From positions 496,001 to 560,000 of the forward strand of contig NZ_JAQNDK010000001.1 of NCBI RefSeq assembly GCF_028368935.1: 64,000 nt of DNA, read 5' to 3'. Below are positions 1 to 7,918 of the stretch, in pieces; the stretch's first letter is position 1, and the number at the start of each line of letters is the position of its first letter. A program made the position numbers and the translations under genes. Below the pieces are notes generated by a model. That model made no database searches, was not told the origin of the DNA, and was given only the letters and a program-made list of their open reading frames with translations. The DNA comes from Sorangium aterium (GTDB lineage Bacteria; Myxococcota_A; Polyangia; Polyangiales; Polyangiaceae).

Positions 1-763
1 CCATGGTTTTCCGTGTCGTTCCCCGGGTGTCCACACCGACGAGGTGCCACGATTCAGCAGAGGGGGCGAAAAAACGGCAACCCGACGGCCAGCGGCCCCG
101 CGGCCCGCGCCGGACTCACGAGGGATCGTCGCCGCACGCTGAACGTGGGGTCCGGGGCGCAGCCATCTCGAGGTTCCGAGATTTCATCAGGGAATTCCTG
201 ATGTATGGCAGCACCGCGTCGCGGCGTGCCAACGCTCCGGTGGGAGCCCACGTCCGCGAGGGGCCTCGCGGCGCTCCGGGTCAGTGCTTCGGACGGGACC
301 GACGCGGACCGTTGGTCGACTCGCCCTCTGGCGTCGTACCGAAGCTGGTGATCGCGCTGTCTTCGATCATCAGGATGAGCAGGCCCCCGCTCGCGCCTCG
401 TGCCGTCTTCGCCCGGGATCCCTGGCTTGTCTCCCGCGACGAGTGGTCCGAGCTCTCCGCTGCGATCCGCTTCATCTCCAACTCCTTCAAGACTTCAGTC
501 CTGCTGTTCACGCCCCGGCCGGCTGACCTGCGTGGACTTCCGTGCACCGCGTCTGGGGCGAAAACCGAACCGGGCGCGAGAACGCCAATATTCGCAGAAT
601 AGTCACGGACTCGACTGAAAATCACCTGGAAAGCGCCACGCCCGGCGGATTCGTTCCGGCAGAGGCTCGAGCGTCGGTTTCCACTTCCACTTCTACTTTC
701 ACCTGGATCTATCGAGATTTCATCGAGATTTCAGCGGAGGTCGCGAGGTGGCGCGACAGGGAT
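1..763. other. Left-end stretch without a supportable gene
   Basis: Several open frames cross this stretch on both strands, but none has a recognisable domain, signal peptide or convincing ribosome-binding site. An imperfect palindrome, CATCAG-GGAATTC-CTGATG, lies at 185-203. A pyrimidine-rich run of TTCCAC/TTTCAC-type triplets lies around 678-700, and the phrase ATCGAGATTTCA occurs twice just before 735. The left part could be the edge of a gene outside the window; I cannot show it. Confidence 0.5.
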
Positions 764-997
764 TCAGCGGCGGCCGAAGCCGGGCAGCTGGCGGGTCGCG
801 GCCACCACCTCGTCGCAATCGATACAGCGCATGAGCCCGTCGACCAGCTCCATGCTACCGAGGCTGCCGCACTCCGGGCAGCGGTTGGCGAGCTGGTGCT
901 TGCTCTCCTCGCAGAGCCGGCTCTGCTCCGCCTCGGCCTCCGCCTCGACACGGAAGATCTCGGCCGGCGTGCGCGCCTCTCGCTTTCGGTCATCCAT
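764..997 (-). CDS. Small zinc-ribbon protein (77 aa)
   Basis: A 77-residue protein of unknown function. The N-terminal half is charged and probably helical (Glu/Ala-rich, about residues 15-32). The C-terminal half has a zinc-ribbon pattern, CPEC at 40-43 and CIDC at 58-61, that should bind one zinc. I chose the internal ATG reading MDDRKREA because the longer frame adds only Ala/Arg-rich sequence lying in a hairpin region. The arrangement resembles DksA/TraR-like or zinc-ribbon regulatory peptides, but the DksA signature is not evident, so no family is claimed. It lies downstream of the lipoprotein gene on the same strand. Confidence 0.6.
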   Translation of the reverse strand: MDDRKREARTPAEIFRVEAEAEAEQSRLCEESKHQLANRCPECGSLGSMELVDGLMRCIDCDEVVAATRQLPGFGRR

Positions 998-1023
998 GGC
1001 GCGCAACGTATCATGTGCTCGGC

Positions 1024-1061
1024 GCGCGCTGCGAGCGCAGCGCGCCGCGCTCGCAGCGCGC
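1024..1061 (-). terminator. Perfect 15-bp hairpin between two minus-strand genes
   Basis: Two perfect 15-base arms (1024-1038 and 1047-1061) read GCGCGCTGCGAGCGC and its reverse complement, with an 8-base loop. It sits between the lipoprotein stop (1094) and the zinc-ribbon start (997). There is no T tract on either side, so it is a terminator-like or RNA-processing hairpin, not a textbook intrinsic terminator. Confidence 0.5.
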
Positions 1062-1093
1062 ACGGCCGCGCGGCCTCTGGGCCTCTCGATCGC

Positions 1094-1687
1094 TCACCGC
1101 GCGGACTCGATCATGCTCCGGAACGCCGACCGCGCCGACTGCACGGTCTCGTCGGGGCCGACGATCCTGAAGAACCAGTTTCCGCCATCCGGCGCCCTCA
1201 CCGCCGCGCCGATGAGCCGGTAGTCGTCCTTCACCATCTCCACGGGCGATCGCTTGCGGGCGCCGGACTGCGGCCCGAGCGCGATCTTGTAGGTGCCGGC
1301 CACCTCGACCAGCTCGACCGGCATGCCGCGCACCTCGAACGACGCGCGTTTGGCCTTCGCCCCGACGTCGCCATCGAACTGCGCGAACCACTCGTCGAAG
1401 CGCGCGTCGACGTCTCCTTTGCTCCCCAGACCGAACGAGAGGACCTGCACCTCGGCGTCCTCCTTGTCGTTCGCCGCCCTCGGCACCTTGTAGAGGGCCT
1501 TGCGCGAGCCGTCGCGCGGCACGTCGAGCGCGGCCCAGCTCCCCGGAACGTCCCACGCGAGCCGCGCGGCGGCGGGCGCGCTGGAGACGGCCGGCGGCGG
1601 CTCCGGCTCCGCCGGGGTCCTCGAGCAGGCCGAGACCGCGAGCGCCATCATCGCCGCTCGAGCGAACGACACCCGGCGTCGGAGCAT
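1094..1687 (-). CDS. Putative lipoprotein (197 aa)
   Basis: An exported lipoprotein of unknown function. An Arg-rich N-terminus, a hydrophobic stretch and a lipobox ending SAC put the lipidated Cys at residue 21, followed by a short Pro/Ala linker. The remaining ~150 residues look like one compact alpha/beta domain, with phrases such as WDVPGSW, VRGMPVELVEVAGTYK and NWFFRIVGPDETV. This pattern recalls lipoproteins that evaluate the effect of a small protein or metabolite, but I recognise no family. The gene is divergent from the kinase at 1909 with a 221-bp gap that should hold both promoters. Confidence 0.7.
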   Translation of the reverse strand: MLRRRVSFARAAMMALAVSACSRTPAEPEPPPAVSSAPAAARLAWDVPGSWAALDVPRDGSRKALYKVPRAANDKEDAEVQVLSFGLGSKGDVDARFDEWFAQFDGDVGAKAKRASFEVRGMPVELVEVAGTYKIALGPQSGARKRSPVEMVKDDYRLIGAAVRAPDGGNWFFRIVGPDETVQSARSAFRSMIESAR

Positions 1688-1908
1688 GGAGGCGGTTCTA
1701 CCACCGTGCCCTCCGTCGAGGCGCAGGATTTCGATACCCCGCGCGGCCGGGAACCGCGATCCTCTCCTCGGGCGACGAGCCGCCCGAACGGGGGACGTTG
1801 CGCTCGCAGGAGGGACCCGGCGCGATCCGAGCCCAGGCTCAGGTGTAAGCCCTCGGCCTTGCTCGCACGTAGAAGAGACGCCCCGGCCAGGGAGAGGAGA
1901 CGGCGCGC

Positions 1909-3171
1909 ATGGATCAGATCGGCGAGTACCTCGTTCGACGCCTCGTCGGCGAGGGCGGGATGGGCAAGGTCTACGAGGGCGAGGAGCGCCTGTCGCGCCG
2001 GCGCGTCGCGCTGAAGGTGCTCCGTCCCGAGCTCGCCCGGAGCGAGCAGGGGCGCCGGCTCTTCCTGAACGAGATGCAGATCCTCGCCCACCTCGAGCAC
2101 CCGAACATCGTCCGGAGCCTCGCCAGCATCGAGGCCTCCGGCGAGCTCGTGATGGTGCTCGAGTACCTGGACGGCCAGACGCTGCGGTCCGTCCTTGGCG
2201 CCGCCGGCCGCCTCCCCTGGCCGGAAGCTGTGCGGATCACCGCCAGCGTGGCGAGCGCCCTCGCGGCGGCCCACGGGCAGCAGCCGCCCGTGATCCACCG
2301 CGATCTCAAGCCCGAGAACATCATGGTGCAGCGGGACGGCGGCGTGAAGGTGATGGACTTCGGCATCGCCAAGGTCGTGGAGGCGATGAACCAGACCAAC
2401 ACGCAGAGCGTCGGCACCCTCCAGTACATGAGCCCGGAGCAGATCGACGCGCGATCCATCGATCACCGCTCGGATCTCTACTGCCTCGGGCTCATCCTGT
2501 ACGAGGCGCTCTCCGGCAGCCCGCCGTTCCAGTCGGCCTCGCCGCGGGAGCTGCTCAACCTGCAGTGCACGGCAGAGCCGCCGCCGCTCAGCGACGAGGT
2601 GCGGAGCGGGCTGCCCCGCGGCGTCGAGCAGCTGCTCTTCCAGCTGCTCGAGAAGGCGCCCGAGGATCGGCCGTACCTCGCTCAGGACATCGTGGATCGG
2701 CTGGAGCCGTTCCAGACCGCGGTGAGCGCGCCGCACCGCGCCGGAGATCGCGTCCGCACGAGCGCGCCGCACCACGCCGGCGACCATGACCGCGAGATCG
2801 CCCCGCACCGCGCTGGCGACCGCGACCGCGCGAGCTCGCCGCATCGCACCGGAGATCGCGACCGCGCGAGCTCGACGCATCGCGCCGGCGACCGCGCGAG
2901 CTCGCCGCACCGCGCCGAGGACCACGACCGCGCGAGCTCACCGATCGCCGCGCGCGTCACCGGCGGAGCGGACGCGCCTCGCGCCGATACGATCGCGCTC
3001 GTCGAGCAGATCGACAGGCCGCGCGACGTCCCGATCAGGCTCGCGATCGCGATCATCGTGACGCTGTCGGCGCTCGCGGGCCTCGGGACCTGCGCGCTGC
3101 GCTCGACGAACGGCGCGCCGGAGCCGCCCGCCAGCACCGCGACCCCGGCCTCCCCGGAGGGGGCGCGGTGA
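1909..3171 (+). CDS. Ser/Thr protein kinase with repeat linker and C-terminal membrane helix
   Basis: A Hanks-type Ser/Thr kinase of the PknB class (420 aa). Visible motifs are the glycine loop GEGGMGKVYEG, the lysine in VALKVL, the catalytic HRDLKPEN (Asp132), DFGIA (Asp150) and the activation-segment GTLQYMSPEQ. It should therefore be active. After the domain (to about residue 270) come six tandem 12-residue repeats rich in His, Arg and Asp. A single membrane helix follows near residues 375-398 and a short Pro/Ala tail lies outside. The stop overlaps the next GTG by four bases (GTGA), so translation is probably coupled to the pseudokinase-cytochrome downstream. That pairing suggests the kinase signals with, or phosphorylates, its neighbour; this is inference. 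Confidence 0.92.
   Translation: MDQIGEYLVRRLVGEGGMGKVYEGEERLSRRRVALKVLRPELARSEQGRRLFLNEMQILAHLEHPNIVRSLASIEASGELVMVLEYLDGQTLRSVLGAAGRLPWPEAVRITASVASALAAAHGQQPPVIHRDLKPENIMVQRDGGVKVMDFGIAKVVEAMNQTNTQSVGTLQYMSPEQIDARSIDHRSDLYCLGLILYEALSGSPPFQSASPRELLNLQCTAEPPPLSDEVRSGLPRGVEQLLFQLLEKAPEDRPYLAQDIVDRLEPFQTAVSAPHRAGDRVRTSAPHHAGDHDREIAPHRAGDRDRASSPHRTGDRDRASSTHRAGDRASSPHRAEDHDRASSPIAARVTGGADAPRADTIALVEQIDRPRDVPIRLAIAIIVTLSALAGLGTCALRSTNGAPEPPASTATPASPEGAR
2725..2934 (+). repeat. Six tandem ~36-bp repeats coding for HRAGDRDRA-type units
   Basis: In-frame repeats inside the kinase linker. Units read like SAPHRAGDRVRT, IAPHRAGDRDRA and SSPHRTGDRDRA; five are 12 residues and one is 10. The charged, His-rich, juxtamembrane array is likely disordered and prone to copy-number change. 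Confidence 0.85.
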
Positions 3172-6100
3172 GGCGGGCGTCGCCGGAGCAAGCGGGCTAC
3201 ACGGAAGGCGCGCCCCTCCCGGCCGTGGGCTGCGCCGCGCGATGGCGCTGCGGCGCAGGCGCAGTCGAAGAGCTGTGGCGGCTCGGCGGGGCGGACCAGG
3301 ACGCTCCCGCTCCGGCAGGGCCCGAGCCCCAGGCCGTCGCGGCGCGCCTCCTGTCGCTCGGGAGCGCCGGCGTCGGGGGCTTCATCGACGGCGGCGTCGC
3401 CTCGCCGGCCGAGGGCGAGCGCGCCGCCGCGGCGAGCCCGGACGGCGCGCGCGTCTGGCTCGTGCGGCGGCTCGCGGGCGCGCCCTTCTCGGATTGGATG
3501 CGCGCGCGGCGCGGGCCCGTTCCCTTCCAGGAGGCGCTCGGGCTCGCCATCCAGGTCGCCCGCGCGCTCGCCGCGTGCGAGCGGGCCAGCCTGTTCCCCG
3601 GTCCGCTCTCGCCCGACGCGGTCCTCGTGGACGACGGAGGCCGCGTCACGCTGCCCGCGAGCGCGCTCGTCGCCGCCCTCGTCGGCGCGTCGCCGAGCCG
3701 CGGCGCCGCCACGGCGCCCCGCGGCGAGGGCGCGCGGGTGTCCTCGGAGATCCCGCCGCTCTGGACGCCGCCCGCGCAGGCCGACGGCGCGATCTGGGAC
3801 AGCGCCGCGAACCGGTACGCGCTCGGGCTCGTGCTCTACCGCCTGCTCGCGGGAGAGCACCCGTTCGCTGGCGCTGGCCTGCGGCACGCGCTCGGCGAGG
3901 CCGCTCGCGCGGAGCCGCCGCCGTTCATCGAGGGCGTCGCGACCTCGCTCCCCGCGGGCCTGCAGGGCTACGTGCTGCGGCTGCTCCATCCGGACCCGTC
4001 GGAGCGGCCGCCGCGCGCCGAGGAGATCGCCGATGCGCTGAGCGGGTTTCTCGACGAGCGCCCGCCGGCGCTTCCCGTGCACGCCGGCCGGACCTCCCGC
4101 CGCGCTGGCGCGGCCACCCCGGCGAGGACCGGCCCCGCGCCGCGCGAGCGCGCGCGCCCGGGCGACGCGGGCGACGCGGGCGACCACCACCCGCCGCGCA
4201 GCCCAGCCGGCGCCGCGGCTCGGCTGTGGCGGATCGCCCCCCTCGGCGCCGGCGCGCTGATCGCGTCGGCCGCGCTGGCGCTCTCGCAGGGCGAGCCCGG
4301 TCCAGCGGCGCCGCGCGCGATCGCCGTCGCGCCGGTCGTGCCGCTCGCGCAGGCGCGGACGGCGGCGGAGGACTGCGCGGCGTGCCACGGCCGCCAGGCC
4401 GCGGAGTGGCGCCGCTCGGTGATGGCGCACTCGGTGAAGAGCCCGCTCTTCAACGCGCTCGAGAGCCTCATCGAGGAGCAGGTGGGCCGCACCGTCGACT
4501 GCCCGAACGGCGCGGGCATCCTGCGCAAGGCCGATCCCGCGCGCGCCTGCCGCGACGGGCGGAGCGGCGTCGCGGTGACCGGCTCGGGCGGCGAGCACTG
4601 GTGCGTGAACTGCCACAGCCCGGCGGAGAACCTCGACGCCGCCATGCCCGCGTGGGATGGCCGCGCCGGCGGCGATCCCCGCGCGCGCCTCCCCGTGCGC
4701 GACCTGCTCACCCGGCGTGGCCTGGAGGGGATCTCCTGCAGCTTCTGCCATCAGGTGCACGGCCCGGTCGGCCCGCGCGGGCGCGCCGGGTACCAGGGCA
4801 ACCCGACGTGGACGTCCTTCGTGACGGGCGCCGTCTTCGCTGCGCGCCCCGAGGACGGCCGCGGCCTGTTCGGGATCGCCAACAGCGGCTACGACCTCCG
4901 CCCCGAGGAGCTGCTGCTCCCCTCGGGTCAGGGCGCGGCCCCGCGCGCCGCGCTCCAGCCGACGGGATCGGCGGGCGCCATCGAGCCCGTGGTGCACGGT
5001 CGACCGTCGGCGAGCGCGAGGGCGTACCTGCGCTCCAGCGAGTTCTGCGGGGCGTGCCACGACGTGCGCCTCTTCGGCAGCGACAGCCTCGCCGCGGCGC
5101 GGGGCGAGCACTTCAAGCGGCTGCGCAACGCCTATACCGAGTGGTCGGACTGGGCGAGGTCCGAGGAGCGCGCGGGCCGCCCGGCAGCGACCTGCCAGGA
5201 CTGCCACATGAGCACCTACCCGGGCGTCTGCGAGGCGGCCCCGGCGGCGGGCGCCGCGCAGGCGTCGCCGGCAGATCCCGAGTGCCCGCCCGGCACGCGC
5301 TTCGCCCCGCGAAGGCCTGGCGCGCGCCCGCGGGGCCGGATCGCGGATCACTCGACCGCTCCGGCGGACGTCGCGACCCATTACTTCTCCGGCGTGGATG
5401 TACCGCTGTCGGACGAGTTCCCCGACGCGCTGATCGATGAGCCGTCCCTCGACGTACACGGCATTCCGGCGGGCGCGCGCCGCCGCCGCGATCTCTTGCT
5501 CCGCCACACGTTCCGCTTCGAGCTCGGCGCCGCGCGCCGCGCCGGCGCGGCCGGGGATCGCGTCGAGATCCCGGTCGAGATCGAGAACACCGGCGCCGGG
5601 CACAAGGTGCCGGCCGGCTTCAGCCAGGAGCGCGAGTTCTGGGTTCACCTCGTGGTGAGGGATGGAGAGGGGCGCGTGGTCTACGAGGTCGGCCGGATCG
5701 ACCGCGCCGGCGAGGATCTGAGAGACAAGGTGTTCGCCCGGGTGACCACCGATCCGGACGCGAACAGCCCCTTCGCGCCGGCGGGCACTCCAGGCGGGTT
5801 GTTCGGCGCGGACGTGCGCGACGGGCCTGATGTCCCCCTCTGGACCCCATCCCCACGGCTCGGCGGCACCTCGTTCCGGGGGCTGGGGCTCATCAACTTT
5901 CAGAACGGCTTTCTGCGCTGTGTCCGATGCATCGGCATCGTGGCCGCGGACGGCACCTGCCAGGCCGGGCCCGGCCAGGGGCTGCACCACGCCGATCGGT
6001 TCGCGGACGGCGATTACGACCTGGACACGGGCGCTTGCGGCTCGAACCTGTCGGGGCAGAACGCCTTTCTCGAGACCTATTTTCCGGTCGGCGCGCTGGA

Positions 6101-6398
6101 CGCGAGCCGCGGCGTCGTGAAAGGGCCGGACGCGATCATCGATACGCGCTCCGTGCCCCCCGGCGTGCCGATCCGGTACACCTACGATCTCGGCACCGGC
6201 CAGCGGCGCGGCCCGCTCCGGGCCGAGGCGAGGCTGCTCTTCCGGGCGTTTCCCCCGTTCCTGATCCGCGCCTTCGCCGCGTACGAGCGGGAGCAGGCGC
6301 GGCGCGGCCTGCGGCCGACCGGCCCGCTGGTCACCGATGCGATGCTCGAACGCCTCGAGATCGTCGAGCTCGCGCGGGCCGAGGTCGAGATCCCCTGA
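3168..6398 (+). CDS. Pseudokinase-transmembrane-pentahaem cytochrome c fusion
   Basis: One 1076-residue chain with three parts. Residues ~20-300 have a kinase-like layout (WLVRRLAGAPFSDWM near the N-lobe/C-lobe junction; YALGLVLYRLLAGEHPF and PSERPPRAEEI typical of the C-lobe). The catalytic HRD is replaced by PGPLSPDAVLVDD, DFG is absent, and I see no VAxK lysine, so it should not phosphorylate. A Pro/Arg-rich linker leads to a membrane helix at ~354-374. The rest is a c-type cytochrome with five CxxCH sites (Cys403, 479, 524, 627, 676) and a beta-rich tail containing ENTGAGHKVPAGF, a phrase seen in multihaem cytochromes. Haem attachment requires the C-terminal part to be periplasmic and the kinase-like part cytoplasmic. 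The start is GTG, overlapping the kinase stop. It is probably a redox protein tethered to a kinase-signalling scaffold. Confidence 0.85.
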   Translation: MRRASPEQAGYTEGAPLPAVGCAARWRCGAGAVEELWRLGGADQDAPAPAGPEPQAVAARLLSLGSAGVGGFIDGGVASPAEGERAAAASPDGARVWLVRRLAGAPFSDWMRARRGPVPFQEALGLAIQVARALAACERASLFPGPLSPDAVLVDDGGRVTLPASALVAALVGASPSRGAATAPRGEGARVSSEIPPLWTPPAQADGAIWDSAANRYALGLVLYRLLAGEHPFAGAGLRHALGEAARAEPPPFIEGVATSLPAGLQGYVLRLLHPDPSERPPRAEEIADALSGFLDERPPALPVHAGRTSRRAGAATPARTGPAPRERARPGDAGDAGDHHPPRSPAGAAARLWRIAPLGAGALIASAALALSQGEPGPAAPRAIAVAPVVPLAQARTAAEDCAACHGRQAAEWRRSVMAHSVKSPLFNALESLIEEQVGRTVDCPNGAGILRKADPARACRDGRSGVAVTGSGGEHWCVNCHSPAENLDAAMPAWDGRAGGDPRARLPVRDLLTRRGLEGISCSFCHQVHGPVGPRGRAGYQGNPTWTSFVTGAVFAARPEDGRGLFGIANSGYDLRPEELLLPSGQGAAPRAALQPTGSAGAIEPVVHGRPSASARAYLRSSEFCGACHDVRLFGSDSLAAARGEHFKRLRNAYTEWSDWARSEERAGRPAATCQDCHMSTYPGVCEAAPAAGAAQASPADPECPPGTRFAPRRPGARPRGRIADHSTAPADVATHYFSGVDVPLSDEFPDALIDEPSLDVHGIPAGARRRRDLLLRHTFRFELGAARRAGAAGDRVEIPVEIENTGAGHKVPAGFSQEREFWVHLVVRDGEGRVVYEVGRIDRAGEDLRDKVFARVTTDPDANSPFAPAGTPGGLFGADVRDGPDVPLWTPSPRLGGTSFRGLGLINFQNGFLRCVRCIGIVAADGTCQAGPGQGLHHADRFADGDYDLDTGACGSNLSGQNAFLETYFPVGALDASRGVVKGPDAIIDTRSVPPGVPIRYTYDLGTGQRRGPLRAEARLLFRAFPPFLIRAFAAYEREQARRGLRPTGPLVTDAMLERLEIVELARAEVEIP

Positions 6399-6496
6399 GC
6401 CGAGGTCGCCGCGATGGATCAACGGACGCAACAGACGCAACGGACGCAAACGATGCGACGGACGAGGCCGACACCTCGACGCGCCGGCCGACAGAA

Positions 6497-6527
6497 AGGG
6501 GCAAGCCCCTACCCCGGCCTGCGGGGT
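6497..6527. terminator. Two adjacent short hairpins between convergent genes
   Basis: AGGGGC/GCCCCT (6497-6510, 2-base spacer) is followed at once by ACCCCG/CGGGGT (6511-6527, 5-base loop). They lie in the 195-bp gap between the convergent cytochrome and secreted-protein genes. No T tract is present. Just upstream (6421-6470) is a degenerate CGGACGCAA microrepeat. Confidence 0.4.
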
Positions 6528-6593
6528 AAGGGCTTCGCTGGTCAGGCGCTGACGAGCTCAGCGCGCCGTGGTCATGAAAAGCGTCGCCGCCGA

Positions 6594-7430
6594 TCAGGGA
6601 GGGGGCGGGGGCGGATCGGTCGGGATCGGATCCGGCAGCTTGAACAGCCTGCCGATCCGGTAGGGGCGCGTGGAGGGCGAGTAGTAGCTCGTCTGCGACG
6701 ACGTGACGCTCCACGTGTAGCCGAGCAGGACGCCCGAGAGCGAGTCGGTGTACACACGCACGTAGCCCGTCCCGGCGCCCGGCTCCATGTAGCCACCGGT
6801 GCACGGACCGCTCCACCGGCTGTCCCTGTACTGGCCCTCGGAGCACCCGTGCGACGAGCTGGTCGAGTCCGCGATCGGCACGGCGTACTGCTTCGTCCCC
6901 GAGTAGCGGGGGTTGATCTGCGGGAGGATCTCCTGCGGCGCGCCGGTGATGATCATCGTGTGGCCGGCGTAGGTGATGCCCGTTTCGCCGCGCACCTCGC
7001 CGATGGTGAAGACATCGCCCTTCTGGATGTCGACCGCCCGTTCGACACGGCGGAAGAACGTCTCGAACCCGGAAGGGGTCGCGCCGACCTTCGGGCTCGT
7101 CTTGACGAGCTGGAAATAGTAATCGGACGTCGGGCTGTTCTTGCCCCACATCGCATAGATGTCCTGCTGGGTGTACCCCATCGCCTTCTGCAGCGACAAC
7201 GTGAAGAAGCACGCGGCCTTGGTCGAGCCGGTCCACGCCTTCGACTGGTCAGGGTCGTCCCAGTTCACGAAGCAATCGGGGTCATTGCCCCACTCGTTGA
7301 CGACAGCGTTGTCGATGAACTCGACCGCCCAGTCCTCGGGGCCCTTCGCGCTCGCGGAAGCCGAAGCGAGCGAGATGAAAGACGCGGCAGCCAGGGAAGC
7401 AACAGCCAAACTCGTCGTGCGCCTACTCAT
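6594..7430 (-). CDS. Secreted protein, possibly papain-like (Cys/His) fold
   Basis: A 278-residue exported protein. A Sec signal peptide covers about residues 1-28 (MSRRTTSLAVASLAAAS..., Ala-rich cleavage region). The mature part has a Cys in a predicted helix (KAACFFTLSLQKAMGY) followed by GDVFTIGEVRGETGITYAGHTMIITG. A helix-borne Cys followed by Gly-Asp then His-x-x-x-Ile in strands is how NlpC/P60 or CHAP peptidase folds look, so a peptidase or amidase role is possible. I cannot assign a third catalytic residue, and the C-terminus ends in Pro repeats. A GAGGT ribosome-binding site stands 7-11 bases before the ATG. It is convergent with the cytochrome gene and not obviously part of that system. 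Confidence 0.65.
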   Translation of the reverse strand: MSRRTTSLAVASLAAASFISLASASASAKGPEDWAVEFIDNAVVNEWGNDPDCFVNWDDPDQSKAWTGSTKAACFFTLSLQKAMGYTQQDIYAMWGKNSPTSDYYFQLVKTSPKVGATPSGFETFFRRVERAVDIQKGDVFTIGEVRGETGITYAGHTMIITGAPQEILPQINPRYSGTKQYAVPIADSTSSSHGCSEGQYRDSRWSGPCTGGYMEPGAGTGYVRVYTDSLSGVLLGYTWSVTSSQTSYYSPSTRPYRIGRLFKLPDPIPTDPPPPPP

Positions 7431-7918
7431 ACTTCTACCTCGTTGATTTTGAATGACATTGCATGTGCACTCAAGAACAGATGCTAGTCATTTCATGCCG
7501 AACCCTCAAACGAACCCTGGCGCCGAAGATGCCGAGTCTAGCAGGATGGATATTCACTGTAATCGGCTTGGGTGTCAAGGCATTTTCGGGACGCTCGTCC
7601 TTTTTCTCCACCTTCTCGAACGTGAAGTAAGACCATGTCGTCCCTTAAGACAGCGGATGCGCGACGGTGTGGAGCGACGGTATCCGACGCCATGACACGC
7701 CGGCCTCGTCTGCTCCTCCGCGTCGGCACCCGCGCCCGCGTTCTTCGCGCCGGTTGTGTTCCTTGCGCCGCTTGCACGCCTTGCGCCGCTTGCACGCCTT
7801 GCGCCCCTTGCTGGGTTCCCGTCGACCTCGCTCCGCGGGGCGGCACGGGCCGTGATCGCACGGCGAGGGCGGGTCGGGAGGAGCGGCGGCCTGCGTGCTT
7901 CGACCAGGAGACCTGCTG
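7431..7918. other. 488-bp intergenic region, AT-richer at its left end
   Basis: This separates two divergent genes. The left ~140 bases are clearly AT-richer than the surroundings, as expected for a promoter of the minus-strand secreted-protein gene, but I cannot fix -35 and -10 boxes. The right part contains an 18-bp tandem repeat (annotated separately) and GC-rich sequence running into the AGGAG that precedes the next ATG. No credible gene is visible. Confidence 0.5.
7761..7814. repeat. 18-bp tandem repeat, two perfect copies plus one degenerate
   Basis: CCTTGCGCCGCTTGCACG occurs at 7761-7778 and 7779-7796, with a decayed third copy at 7797-7814. It is non-coding and lies about 110 bp upstream of the cyclic-nucleotide/Fe-S gene. 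Confidence 0.8.

Noticed and set aside
281-625. A 114-codon minus-strand frame in the left end
   Set aside because: More natural composition than most shadows, but no start signal, domain or neighbour supports it.
5910-5945. A sixth haem site in the pentahaem protein (CVRC)
   Set aside because: The motif is CVRCI, not CxxCH, so it is not a canonical haem site.
2682-6449. A 1255-codon open frame on the minus strand opposite the kinase and cytochrome genes
   Set aside because: High GC creates long antisense frames. The plus strand has clear kinase and haem motifs; the minus translation is Arg/Ala-rich without any domain.
6414-7487. A 357-codon plus-strand frame opposite the secreted protein gene
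   Set aside because: The minus-strand product has a signal peptide and natural composition; the plus one is Arg-rich shadow.
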